From assembly GCA_021401465.1 (NCBI GenBank), contig JADDMT010000031.1, positions 248,001 through 312,000 on the forward strand: a stretch of 64,000 nucleotides of DNA, written 5' to 3'. Each line of letters begins with the position of its first letter. The first letter of the stretch is position 1. Position numbers and translations under genes: made by a program. Origin of the DNA: Teratosphaeria epicoccoides (taxonomy: Eukaryota > Ascomycota > Dothideomycetes > Mycosphaerellales > Teratosphaeriaceae). Below are positions 53,504-64,000 of this stretch, one piece after another. Below the pieces are notes generated by a model, which was not told where the DNA came from, made no database searches, and worked only from the letters and a program-made list of their open reading frames with translations.

Positions 53504-55038
53504 ATGGCATACACATCGCCCAACATGGCGGCTCACTCGCCGGCCTCATCGCCGCGGCTGCCTTCACCACCGCCGATAGCCGAGGACCAGACAATGCCCA
53601 CATCGCCTGGCGTGTCGTTGTTTGAGGACCATGGCAAGTTTCCAGGCACCACTACATCCGACCATGGAGCTGCAAGACGGATACGACCAGGGACGAAAGC
53701 CGAGGACATGGCAGAAGGACCACCTCTAGTTGAGCTGGGAGATGTGCGCTACAAGCCTGCGTCTCCGGAAGCCCCAGCTGATGTTCATATATCCAGATCG
53801 ATTCTCCATTCCCACTGACTGAGCACCTCAAATCTCTCCACTACCACCACACGCACCCTGACGCGAATACCATCGCGCCCATAACAGCTGAGATCGCCCG
53901 TCAACTTTCAAACCCCCCACCGAACACGAGCAAAGAAATATGGCTATACGAGCTTGGACGCTTCCTCATACAGAAGACAAACGCCATCATCGTTGCCCTG
54001 TTCTCCGACGACCCGCCCTGCTCGGCGCAAACATGCCCCGAGATGAGGGCAAGTGAGTGGCAATATCTCTGTGCGGTGCACGATCCGCCAAAGAGCTGTG
54101 CTGCAATTGACTACTGCTGCCACACTCTTGATAACGCTGCGACTGTGCTCTGCAGTAGCAAGATGTTTCCGAGTCGTTTAGCGCTGGGCTCAGGTCTCGG
54201 CGGAGGACAACAGCCGGGTGACAGGACATTGGCAGCGCAGATGAAAGAAATCACGAATATTTTCAGGCGGGTGTACAGGATATATGCGCATGCTTGGTTT
54301 CAACATAGGGAGATGTTTTGGCGGGTGGAGACCAAAACAGGATTATATGTCTTCTTCAAGACGGTCTGCGATGAGTATGGAATCATACAGGCAGAGAACT
54401 ACACAATACCGCCAGAAGCTGAAGGACTTGAGCCGCAGCATGGAGACGAAGCGGCCAGCAGCCCACAGGGTCCGACCGTGCTCAAGCGGGACGACAGGAG
54501 TAGCAATGGACCGGAAGAGGTGGGCAATCACATTATAGCTGCTGGTGACACGACGAAGCGGCATAGAAATACTATGTCCAACGACCGCTCAAGCTCTGTC
54601 TCGACAGTCATCCAGGAAGAGTCAGAGGAAGAAGAGGCAGCAGAGGCAGCCAAAGAAGAGAAGCGTGCGGAGGAGATGGATGCTGTGAAACCGAGTTTAG
54701 AACGTCAGGCTACCAGCCTGAAGGACTTTGCTGAGTCGCTGCCTCAGCCTGGACAGGTGAAGACGGAAGGTGTCAGTGAGGAGGCTGCAAAGGTGGCGCA
54801 GGAGAGCAAAGTGGAGGAGGCAAAACAGGAGCCGGCGGTTGGCATTGAGCGGCAGGATACTATCAAGCCGTTAAAGGAAGAAGAACAGAGCGGTGCTGAA
54901 GAAGAGGGAGACCGAACAGAGGTCACATTCATCGAAGCTGAGCCTGATCCAGTGGTGACTGCTGAGCAGCGTCCCGAAGTGAAGGAAGAGAGTTGGCCGA
55001 ATGAAAATGCTGCGAAGGCTGAAGAGCATGCACCGTAG
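53504..55038 (+). CDS. mob3: MOB-family protein, Mob3/phocein type (STRIPAK subunit)
   Basis: Two exons, 53504-53743 and 53797-55038, with a 53-nt phase-0 intron (GTGCGC ... ATCCAG) joining LVELGD to IDSPFPLTEHLKSL. The product is 493 aa. The MOB domain (about residues 85-270) shows HYHHTHPDANTI, the zinc ligands in CSAQTC (C-x4-C), SEWQYLCAVHDPPKSC and HAWFQH (H-x4-H). A long Glu/Ala/Lys-rich tail (about residues 290-493) is disordered. Mob3/phocein is a subunit of the STRIPAK phosphatase-kinase complex, which in Sordaria and Neurospora controls fruiting-body development and hyphal fusion. Its co-occurrence with HET genes is probably chance. Confidence 0.92.
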
Positions 55039-55718
55039 TATCCGCAGACGGACTCAGAGCGGAGGTGTTGTAGTAGCGTGTGAGTAATGTGAGATACCCA
55101 AGTACACTTCTGACGAGCAGGCTGCGGCACAACAGCCACATGCGGCCGCATATATACTCCAAGCAGGCGACGAGAACCAAACAACGCGGAAGACAACGAT
55201 CGGCCATGAGCAGCAGCGTTTGGCGATCGGATGCGCACACAAGGATCGCACTCAGCCTTTCTCGAGGCTGCTTGCCTGCTTGGCGGCCTAGCGGTAGCTG
55301 TTCTGCAGAATCGGATCTGAATGGAGGGCAGGTCGTCCTAGGCGCATGATCTAGCGTCTCGCATCCTGCGCACTATCATGATCCTAGTTCCACGGCCTCC
55401 TGCGCACAAGCACAACTCTCGCCCCAAAGGCCGTATGTGCGTTGTGATGTGCTTGTTGATATGAAATTCACTCATGGCGATTCACAAGTGTGAGTTATTT
55501 GTGCAACCATTGTGAAATGAACGGGAATTGAGCCAAGAGTATGAAGAACAGAACGTGGCGCAGTCATTAGTGCTCCACGCTGATGATGACATGCTTGGTA
55601 CGCCGTTGTTGCACTACGACCCTGGCCAACCCCCATCCATTAGCCCCGAACTTTGCGGGAGACCACCCTCACCGTCATACCACCTGGTCTGTTAGCTTCC
55701 ACTAGGAGGTACTCTCCC
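55039..55718. other. Intergenic region
   Basis: About 680 bp between MOB3 and the acyl-CoA synthetase. Nothing recognised. Confidence 0.4.
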
Positions 55719-58015
55719 ATGTCGTATATCGACTCTTGGTTGCAGTATTTCAAGTTGCTGCCATTCGAATATTCTGGCCAGACATATCCACAAAACCAGA
55801 TGTCGCAAGTCATGGCTCGACACGATCTGAAGACGATGGTGCCGCAGCCCAAGCAGTACAAACGCGGACCATACACCGTTGAGGTGGAGGGCGTGGCGAA
55901 GAAGGAGGGCGAGACGATTCCACGGCGGAATATCAGGACCAAGGACGCACTGATCGACACACCCGACCCAGACACCAAAACCATCTACGACATTCTGCGG
56001 AGGAGCAGCAAGAAATTCGGCAACGCCAAGGCAGTCGGCAAGAGGAAGCTGGTCAAGGTGCACGAGGAGGAGAAGAACGTCAAGAAGATTGTCGACGGCA
56101 AGGAGCAGGAAGTGCCGAAGAAGTGGACATACTTCGAGCTGTCGCCGTACGACTACTTTAGCTTCACCGAGTACGAGCAATTAGCGCTCAAGGCTGGCGC
56201 GGGTCTGCGCGCGCTGGGCCTGAAGTCGCCGGATCGCGTGCATTTGTTCGCCGCCACGCACCCGTATTGGCTGGCAACAGCACACGGCGCCGTCAGTCAG
56301 AGTCTACCGATTGTCACGGCATACGACACGCTCGGCGAGGAGGGCTTGAAGCACTCATTACAACAAACCAACGCCAAGGCCATCTTCCTCGACCCGCATC
56401 TGATTACAAAATTGATCAAGCCGCTGCAAGAGACGAAGGATATCCAGAACGTTATCTACAATGACGACGATGCGCCGACGAGCAAGGCGGAGCCAGAGAA
56501 GGTGCAGGCAGACGTCAAGAAGCTGAAGGACGCGCATCCGCATTTGACCATTCTGAGCTTCAGCGAACTCGTCAAGAAAGGCGAGGAGAAGCCGACCGAG
56601 CCTACACCTCCGAAGCCCGAGGACCTGTGCTGCATTATGTACACGTCCGGCTCTACCGGCACGCCAAAGGGCGTCCTGCTCACTCACAAGAACGTCCTTG
56701 CCGCCATCGCCGGCGTCGACACCATTGTCGGTCCTTACCTCGGTCCTGGTGATGGTCTGCTCACTTACCTGCCGCTGGCTCACATCCTCGAATTCGTGTT
56801 CGAGAATGCCTGTTTGTACTGGGGCGGTACTATGGGTTACGGCAACCCTCGTACCATTTCCGACAACAGCGTGCGGAATTGCAGAGGGGACATCGCGGAG
56901 TTCAAGCCAACAATCTTGATCGGTGTCCCCGCAGTGTGGGAGACGGTAAAGAAAGGGATTGTTGCCAAGGTCGGCAAGATGAACCCAATTGTGAAGAACA
57001 TGTTCTGGGGCGCCATGAGCGCAAAGTCGTTCATGATGGATCACTCCGGATATTTGCCATTGGCTGGCGTGGGCACGAGTATCGTGGATTCGGTCGTGTT
57101 CAAGAAGATCGCGGAAGCTACTGGTGGCCGTCTGAGGATCTGCATGAACGGCGGTGGACCTGTGGCCAAGGACACGCAGCGGTTCATTTCCATGGCTATT
57201 GCGCCCATGATAAGCGGTTATGGTTTAACCGAAACAGCAGCCATGGGTGCGCTCATGGATCCCCTGAGCTGGACGGATAATGCCCTCGGAGAGATCCCGG
57301 GTTCTGTTGAAGTCAAACTTGTTGATTTTCCAGATGCGGGTTATTACAGCACTAACAAGCCTCTGGCGCAAGGTGAGATCTGGATCCGTGGTGCCTCAAT
57401 CACGAAGGGCTATCTCAATCTGGAGAAGGAGACAAAGGAGTCATTCACCGACGACGGCTGGTTCAAGAGTGGAGACATCGGCGAATTCGATAAGGACGGC
57501 AACTTGCGCGTCATCGACCGCAAGAAGAATCTGGTCAAGACGCTGAATGGCGAGTACATTGCACTGGAGAAGTTAGAGTCAGTGTACAGGAGTGCACCTG
57601 TAGTCGGAAATATCTGCGTATACGCGGCACAGGACAAGAACAAGCCAATTGCGATCATTGTGCCGAATGAACCGGTGCTGAAGCAGTTAGCCGCCGACCA
57701 CGGTGTCAGTGGTAATGGGTTGGAAGACCTATGCCACAAGGACAAAGTGAACGCCGCGGTGGTCAAGGAGTTGCAGGCTGCTGGAAAGAAGGGAGGGCTG
57801 TCGGGCATCGAAATTATCGAGGGTGTGGTGTTGGCGGATGATGAGTGGACGCCGCAGAATGTGAGTGTTGCCCCCATAACAACCACTGTCCGAAGATCGA
57901 AGCATGCTGACGTAGCGGAAAGGGTCTTGTTACTTCGGCGCAGAAGCTGAATCGCAGAGGTCTGGTGGAGAAGTATAAGCCGGCGATTGAGAAGGCTTAT
58001 GGGGGCAGCTCTTGA
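55719..58015 (+). CDS. Long-chain fatty acid-CoA ligase (FAA1/FAA4 type)
   Basis: Two exons, 55719-57860 and 57923-58015. The 62-nt intron (GTGAGT ... GCTGAC ... GAAAG) joins DDEWTPQN to GLVTSAQKLN. The product is 744 aa. I chose ATG 55719 (MSYIDSWLQYFKLLPFEYSG), although the frame opens at 55653. AMP-binding signatures are YTSGSTGTPKG (about residue 307), SGYGLTETAAMG and DGWFKSGDIGEF, and the fatty-acyl-CoA-synthetase signature region follows at VIDRKKNLVKTLNGEY. The enzyme activates long-chain fatty acids with ATP and CoA. No peroxisomal targeting signal is seen at the C-terminus (AYGGSS). Without the last exon the protein would end in non-family sequence. Confidence 0.95.
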
Positions 58016-58588
58016 AAGAGCGACGGCACAGAAGTGGAAGTTGTGCTGACTGCACGAATGTCAAGAGGGAGTCAGGTTATATCTATGGATTCGACTCAGC
58101 CGTATATGTTGCGCCTTTCCGGCTGTCGAGTAAGTAGTCAGGTATATAGCGAGTTCTGTACGTGTAGCATGCTTCGTCGTTTCCAACACGCATGGTGGCT
58201 GGCATCCCTGTATGACGCGCAGCAGGAGGGGAAATTCTGCCAGATTTGTTTCATGTATCGTAACGTCATTGATATAAATGCTCTCAAAACCACTCAAACG
58301 CCACCGCCTGCTGCCATTATTGCGACATAGGTACTATCTATCCACACACCTCACAGGTCATGAAATTGCTCCAAGTTGCCTTGTGCGCATGTCTCCCTTC
58401 GCCGCGCAAGCACACACTCCTTTCCCATCGTCCCACCTACAAGCAGACACCTAGGTCAGCGTGGCGACAGCCAGAGCGACTTTTCGCGCTCGGCTCTTCT
58501 CCCTCGCTGCGCACAAATCACAAGTCAGCCACGTGTTCTCTCCTGTTCCACCCTCTAAAAAGACACAACGCTGCTGTAGTCGACCCAC
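58016..58588. other. Convergent 3' region
   Basis: About 570 bp between the synthetase stop and the stop of the DUF8035-like gene. No feature recognised. Confidence 0.4.
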
Positions 58589-60299
58589 CTAATTCCTCGA
58601 ACGAACAAGGGCCATCTTACCACGATGATCTTTTTCCACCCTCACCACATTCCTTGACTTGCTCCTTGGCCGCTCGATATATTCAATGCGATCGTAATCT
58701 CTCGGCCTGCGCTCCTCGCGGTATTCGACAAGCTGAAATTCCTCCTCCGGTCGCTCGCGCAGGCGCACAGCCATGTTGTGCTTTTCTTCTGCTTCCCTCT
58801 CCAGTCTCAAAGCCCTGCGCTCAGCCTCAAGCGCACGAATCTCAGCCTGGATATCGCGGTCGGAGCGATACTCGTCGCGTTGCAGCACCAGCGCGCCACT
58901 ATGGTGCGAAGCGCTTGCCGGGGCGCGTTCCTCGATAATGGTTCGGCTATCGCGCTCGTAGTACTCACTGCGTGGAGGCATCGGGGCGCTGGCGGAAGGT
59001 GGTGGAGGCGGAGAACGGCTTTCTTCGACTACAGTCTTCTCGAATACGGTCTCCGGTGGCGAGCGGCGAGAACGGACTTGGGAGATGCTGCTTTGAGCTG
59101 AGGGAGAGCGAGCGCGTCTTGAACGGGTGGCTTCGGACTTGGCGCCGCCGAAGACAATGGTTGGAGGATTGACCCACTCGGTGCGTGTGATCGCTTCATG
59201 CTCAACGGCAGCAGGCTCTTCGGGCGGCGGGGGTGGAGGAGCAGCAGATGCAGCCTCTTCCACTTTCTCTTCGAAGCGGTACACCTTCTTGTTGCCATTG
59301 GGGCCGACTAGTAATTGTTAGTATCATCGTCCCGCCTCAATGGCTAAACCTCCAAAGTGACGTACTGCTTTCCTTGTAGCTTTCGCTGATCTTGATGACC
59401 TCATCAATCTGTTCTTTCTCCAATGCATACCGGAGCACGAAGAAGTCCTCTTCTTCGTCGAAGGGATAACCAAGATCCATAATGGCCTCTTTGCGCACGA
59501 GCCGCTTAGGCATACGGGTCTTGCCTTTCTTGAATTTACGCTCTGTGTCTGGTACGGCGATGATCTGATTTTCCTCGACCTTCTCAACCTCCTCGAAGCT
59601 GCTGCTACTGCTGCTACTACTGCTGCTTGCTGTGGTTGTGCTTCTGCGTGTGGTCGCACTCTTGGCACGACTGCGCCTGCTGGGAGCTGCGCTGGACGGT
59701 GCAGAGCTCTTCGGCTTTCGCCTGTGCGTAGAGCGCTCGCGCTGAATTTCCACCTCGCGGTAGCTGTCTGGCTCATAGTCTCTGTACCTGATTTCCTCGT
59801 ATTCATCCTCATCTCGGCCACGTCTGATCGGCAAGGGCACAGGCGTGTATGGCGGGATGCGATAGTCGGTCTTCTCGTACCGAGCTGGGCGTCTGTCAAA
59901 TGTGTCAAGACTGCTTTGTCGCCTGAGCAAGCCAGGCCTCGGCGGAGGACCGCGCGTTACGTCTAGGTCTTCTCGTGCGCGGTATGGTGTCAGAGCCATC
60001 CCAGCGAGCTCACGTGGATCGACCTCGCCGAAGAGCTCCCGGTCCGTACGTCTTCTCGGCCTTCGTGGAGAATGCCTATCCTCCTCGAAGAACCTGTCTC
60101 TTTCCTCGTAACGTCCCCATGGTCCTCGCTCGTCGACACGATCGGCCACGGCGACGTCTCGCTTGTACGGCGTGTCGCGTTCGGTATATCGGTAGTCCTC
60201 CTCGAACCGATCTGGTGGTGGTCCACGACCGGCAAAGCGCTCGAATCGGTCTCTGTCCCATCGCTGGGGAATATCGTGTGGTGGAGCGTATCGAGACAT
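58589..60299 (-). CDS. Low-complexity charged protein, DUF8035-like
   Basis: Two exons, 60299-59366 and 59307-58589. The 58-nt intron (GTACGT ... TACTAAC ... TACTAG) joins SESYKES to IGPNGNKKVYRF. The product is 550 aa. The N-terminal half is Arg/Asp/Glu/Tyr-rich (YAPPHDIPQRWDRDRFERF), with a run of 10 serines near residue 225. A compact conserved block follows at about residues 250-315 (PKRLVRKEAIMDLGYPFDEE, FFVLRYALEKEQIDEVIKIS). This block resembles the domain I know as DUF8035 in ascomycetes; the name is my recollection. The C-terminal half is a Pro-rich stretch and a long Glu/Arg coiled coil. Function unknown; RNA-binding or nuclear roles are possible. Confidence 0.82.
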
Positions 60300-61760
60300 T
60301 TTGAGTCGTCTGTCGCTGATAGCGGGGGGCCGGGGCAGCAGCAGCAGCTTCGTTTGGCCGAATACCGTTGATGATGCAGACGATGTGCTGCTTGCTGTGT
60401 TGTTCGCAGGCAGATGTGAGAAGGAAGCAGACTGTCCCGCAGTATATGATCTCAGGCTCGTGTGTCATCCGCTGCAGTAGCCGCCTCGCCGTCTCTGAGG
60501 TGGCAGGAATTCTGCCCGTGCGTCACCCGTGACAGCCCAATCTCTGACCGGACCAGGGTCTCCGGCCTAGGGAGCACAACCAGTCTGCACTGCCCGTGCT
60601 GGAGGTCAATCAATAATACGGTGATACAGGGTTTCTCTCCACGGTCCACGGGACAATAATGTGTCAACGCTGAATGTAGTTAGTTGCAGGGATAGAGTTG
60701 GTGGATTGGGTACATGTATACACGTGGGCTGCTCCATGCGCGGGTGACGTAGAAGTCAGCCATACCTAGGTATGTACATGTAGACGCAACTTGGCTGCGT
60801 GCTAGCCCCCAACTTCCGCAGGCCGTCTCTGCTGTCTTGACTCTCCACTCCTCGACTGACCGTGCAGCGCTGAGAGGGCGTACAGATCCCCATGATCAGG
60901 ACAGCGCATATGACCGGACTCATCGATCCATCATCCACGTAGACTTGATCCCATTCTAACGGCGCGTCCTTATGCCTGCCCAAAATTGGTGCGGCGCGAG
61001 GTCAGGATCGTCGCTCACAACATGAAGATAGCCAGCAGAGTGACGTGGACCTGTGATTCCCGACAGTAAAGAGAAGCCGGCGTGCTTTGACGTGCACGGT
61101 GTACTTGAACCCAGCTGCCTAGTCGGTGCAGTCGGCCAAGGCGTGGTCTCCCACATTTCTGGATCTTCAGTGACTTACCACCGGTCGAAGAGTCCAGAGT
61201 ACCTTGCCATGACAGAATGCTAGACGAGTGCTTGAAAGAGGTGAGGAAGGCGATTTCCGGATGAGAGGCCGCAAAGCATGAACATGATGTCGGCCTTCTC
61301 CTCAGTAAGTCCAGTCTTCCAAAGACCTTGCATGTGCTGAGTGTTGAATGACGAGCCCATCCGGCGCCTCCTTGCGCAACGTGTCGATGCTGCCCCAGAC
61401 GGCGTAAATCATCGCCGTCCAGCAACAGAGGCTTTTCTTCACGAGACTGACTTCTGTCACCTTACAGAATCGCCACTCCCGGATGGTGGACGGGCGAAAT
61501 GTGGGAAGGAGAGTTTCTGTTTGACAAGTTGGGACTCCTGCAACTCTTAAGAATGCATTCCCGAGACCAGAGCATGAAGCTCGAGTGCGATGGCGCGAGC
61601 TTGACGTCGTCGCCCCCCAAAAGGGTCAGCGCTCGATCGGAGCTTAGGCAGTGTGGCAGTTGCCTGGCACACCGCAGCACCAAAACATGCAAATTCGTAC
61701 CTGCCAGTTTCAACACTAACTCGCAGCACGCGTCGCCGAACAACGACCCGCTATCTCAAC
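60300..61760. other. 1.5-kb divergent intergenic region
   Basis: No gene recognised between the DUF8035-like gene and the helicase. The sequence contains repeated GTACATGTA-type palindromic words near 60710-60785 but no clear element. Confidence 0.4.
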
Positions 61761-64000
61761 ATGGCGGGCATTGACGATCCGTGGGACAGCGATAGTACTA
61801 GTGATGGTGGTGTGGGCCTCAGCGGCGAAGACGCCGTTCTGTACGAGCACCTGTCCACTCTCCGCGACGGAGTTACCAGAGGCTCAATCACTGAGACCAC
61901 AACGCTCGCACCACTTTACGACTTCCAGGCTGCCGACGTGGACAATGTATTGCTGGAAAATCTGACTGGTGTTTGCCGATACTCCCTCCCTTGCCAGCTA
62001 CTTTTGGATGGCGAGCTGCTTCCACCAACGGAGTCTCTGATCGACCATGGATACCACTTCCGCCTGACTTTCAACAAACTGCTCTTTGCACCCTCCATTC
62101 GGCTAGTATGCGACTTCTTGATACGCGAAGAGCATGACCCCACCCGGGCCGAGTTGATCACCGCAGCGCTAGATTGGCACTTCAATGATTATCAAGGCGC
62201 AGACTCCGGGATTCGCGATTACTGTCACTCGTCTGATGGAGCCATTAGTTTCACGGCAGGTCCTGCTACCGCCGAAGGCTTCAATTTCTCGCCGTTCGCA
62301 GGGCTTGGCAAAGAGGCGTGGAACGTCGTTTGCCTGCTGCGCAATTTCTTGGGTGAGGCCACGCGCCACCAAGTGAGAATCGACTTCAACCTCGGCGCTC
62401 TCAATGAGTCCAAACTCGCGGAGCTGAATAAAATCTTCACACGTTTGCCTGGCGGCAAAGGCATTGAGTTGCCCTCCATTGGGCAGCCAGAGTACGCAGC
62501 GTGGGGCATGCATTCGGACCATGTGCACTCACAGTGTGGCGGTATGCTCAAGCCATCCGAGCTTCTCCGCGGCAGTGCGAAGCACCCGATGGTGGCCCTA
62601 CCGTGTGGTGACACATTTGCGACGATTAAAGAAGCTGGTGTGCAACTCGCGTACGCTGCTACAACTGCACATCATGAAGCTATTGAGGCTGTCGAATTGT
62701 GGACCAGCGTCACGCATCAGGCCAAACTCTTCTCCGTGGGCTCATTCCCGGTCCTGGGGATTCGCTTCAGCAAATTCCCAAGGCTGGGCAGTGTCAAGGA
62801 CGAGATAACCTTCAGGTTGCCGAGTCAGATGTCAGCAAGCTTGATCTTCCAAAAGCCAATGCTACACGTCGAGAGGGCATTCAGCGATCTAAGCATTGGC
62901 GACAGTGATGCATACTCTGACGGAAGCCGCGCCTCTCAAGACTGGGAGATCATCAATAGAGATTCGCCCTCGCTACCTGCGCACATCGCTTCACAGGACC
63001 CCACATCACAATCGGATTTGATCGCCGTTAAAGGCTTTCTGGTCGAGAATGTCTCCAACCTTCCTCCACACGATGCCTTGTTCCAAATAACGTCCGAGTC
63101 GTTGAGATTTTTTGGAGACGAAGAGGCGCTTCGACGACATGTAGCTTACTTTGATGTCAGGATCAAGCCGCAAACTATATCTGCAACATATGCCGCCCAG
63201 CTCGACACGATAGCAGAACTGCAACGCAGCAAGAATGCTCGATGGCATGGCATCCTCCTAAACCAAGTCCACAATGTCCTCAATGACATCAATCTCACTC
63301 AAGCCAAGCATCCCGGGGGAGTGATACCGCCGCATGTGCGCGGACATGCCGACTACTGGCTCAACAGCTTCATGCACTGGAACGCTGAGCAGCTTCAGGT
63401 GATTCGTGGCATCAAGAACGTCAAAGGCGGTGTGGTAAGATATCACGTGAGATGCTCATGCCACTAGTCCATTGCTGATAGGCGGACAGATGATTGTCAT
63501 GGGTCCTGCGGGCACTGGCAAGACATTGCTTCAACAAGCCTTGGCAGTGTACTTTTACATGCTGGGCTTTCATGTTCTCGCATTGGCGCCTGCCAACTCA
63601 AACGCGGATCATCTTGCTACTGAGTTGAAGAGACTGGCAGATGTAGATGCTAGCAAGACTGACCCGGCAGCTCGTATGAACACAGAGCTCTGCTTCCATC
63701 GACTTTGGCCGGGTTCCAGAGACCAGCGCAAATATCAAGACAACCGCGACATTGACGATGACGAGGAGGCGCGGTTTGATCTGGGCAGCTTACGAGAGTT
63801 GTTAAACGGCGTCGAAGAGTACGAAAGCCAGAAAGGCACTGTTCGAGAGCATGGAGTTGTTCATGCAGTCATCAGCGCCGCTGACGAGAGGAAGCTCGTG
63901 CTCTCTGCGCGCCTCAGAAATGACAGTGGAGTGCCTTGTGGAGATCTGGTCAACGCGTGGGATCTGCTGCGCGACTTCATAGAGAAGTATCGGGACACCG
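61761..64000 (+). CDS. SF1-type DNA/RNA helicase, partial (C-terminus beyond window)
   Basis: Exon 1 is 61761-63434. A 55-nt intron (GTAAGA ... CGGACAG) is followed by exon 2 from 63490, open to the window end. ATG 61761 (MAGIDDPWDSDSTSDGG) is preferred; the frame opens at 61653. About 540 residues without a clear family precede the helicase core. The core starts at WNAEQLQVIRGIKNVKGG (Q-motif region), and the intron joins it to MIVMGPAGTGKTLLQQALAV (Walker A). ALAPANSNADHLATEL (motif Ia) follows. This order is that of UPF1/DNA2-like AAA_11/AAA_12 helicases. Later motifs are outside the window. The unusual long N-terminus suggests a fungal-specific helicase, not UPF1 itself. Confidence 0.85.

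Noticed and set aside
16911..58015. Lipid-metabolism gene cluster (IFA38, ERG28, OLE1, acyl-CoA synthetase)
   Set aside because: The genes are 10-20 kb apart, on both strands and separated by unrelated housekeeping genes, so clustering is not supported.
1..64000. CRISPR array, prophage or intact transposon
   Set aside because: No regularly spaced identical repeats and no transposase, integrase or reverse transcriptase motifs were seen. The sequence is clearly fungal nuclear.

Overview
The window is nuclear DNA of a filamentous ascomycete (Pezizomycotina). The genes are compact and carry short GT-AG introns of about 50-80 nt with CTRAC-type branch sites. They include HET-domain genes, a Zn2Cys6 regulator and conserved fungal housekeeping genes. 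Dothideomycetes is my guess at class, from overall gene style only. No rRNA gene, CRISPR array or intact transposon was recognised.

Layout. 1-1.34 kb is gene-free with diverged direct repeats. 1.3-10.5 kb holds a lectin-like/coiled-coil protein, two conserved small or unknown proteins, beta'-COP (SEC27), an NPC2-type sterol/lipid transfer protein and V-ATPase subunit F (VMA7, four exons). 10.8-16.7 kb is an accessory stretch: a broken HET-domain gene behind a duplicated TATA box, a Pho80-type cyclin, a frameshifted F-box-like gene and a locally duplicated gene fragment. 16.9-27.9 kb holds 3-ketoacyl-CoA reductase (IFA38), a secreted protein, a triosephosphate-isomerase paralogue, MTHFR (MET13), a TMEM97/EXPERA protein, ORC4 and AIM41. 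28.3-32.1 kb is accessory again (HET gene, F-box gene). 33-41.6 kb holds N-acetylglutamate synthase (ARG2), ERG28, the ArfGAP GLO3, a perfect-period 62-bp tandem duplication, a pseudogene with three in-frame stops, and eIF3g (TIF35). 41.6-45.9 kb is a 4.3-kb gene desert. 45.9-50 kb pairs an eight-exon Zn2Cys6 regulator with a convergent MDR reductase. 50.7-64 kb holds stearoyl-CoA desaturase (OLE1), the STRIPAK subunit MOB3, an acyl-CoA synthetase (FAA1/4 type), a DUF8035-like low-complexity protein and the 5' part of an SF1-type helicase that runs off the end.

Functional links. Lipid metabolism is over-represented (IFA38, ERG28, OLE1, acyl-CoA synthetase, NPC2, TMEM97-like), as is Golgi/COPI traffic (SEC27, GLO3). 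The genes are scattered on both strands, so this looks like normal fungal mixing and not a cluster. The main unusual signals are a dispersed repeat pair with a Pol III A-box-like core, a tRNA-like element, several decaying self-recognition or F-box genes, a pseudogene with an internal 46-residue repeat, and the non-standard TIM paralogue. I did not find a convincing new multi-gene system.
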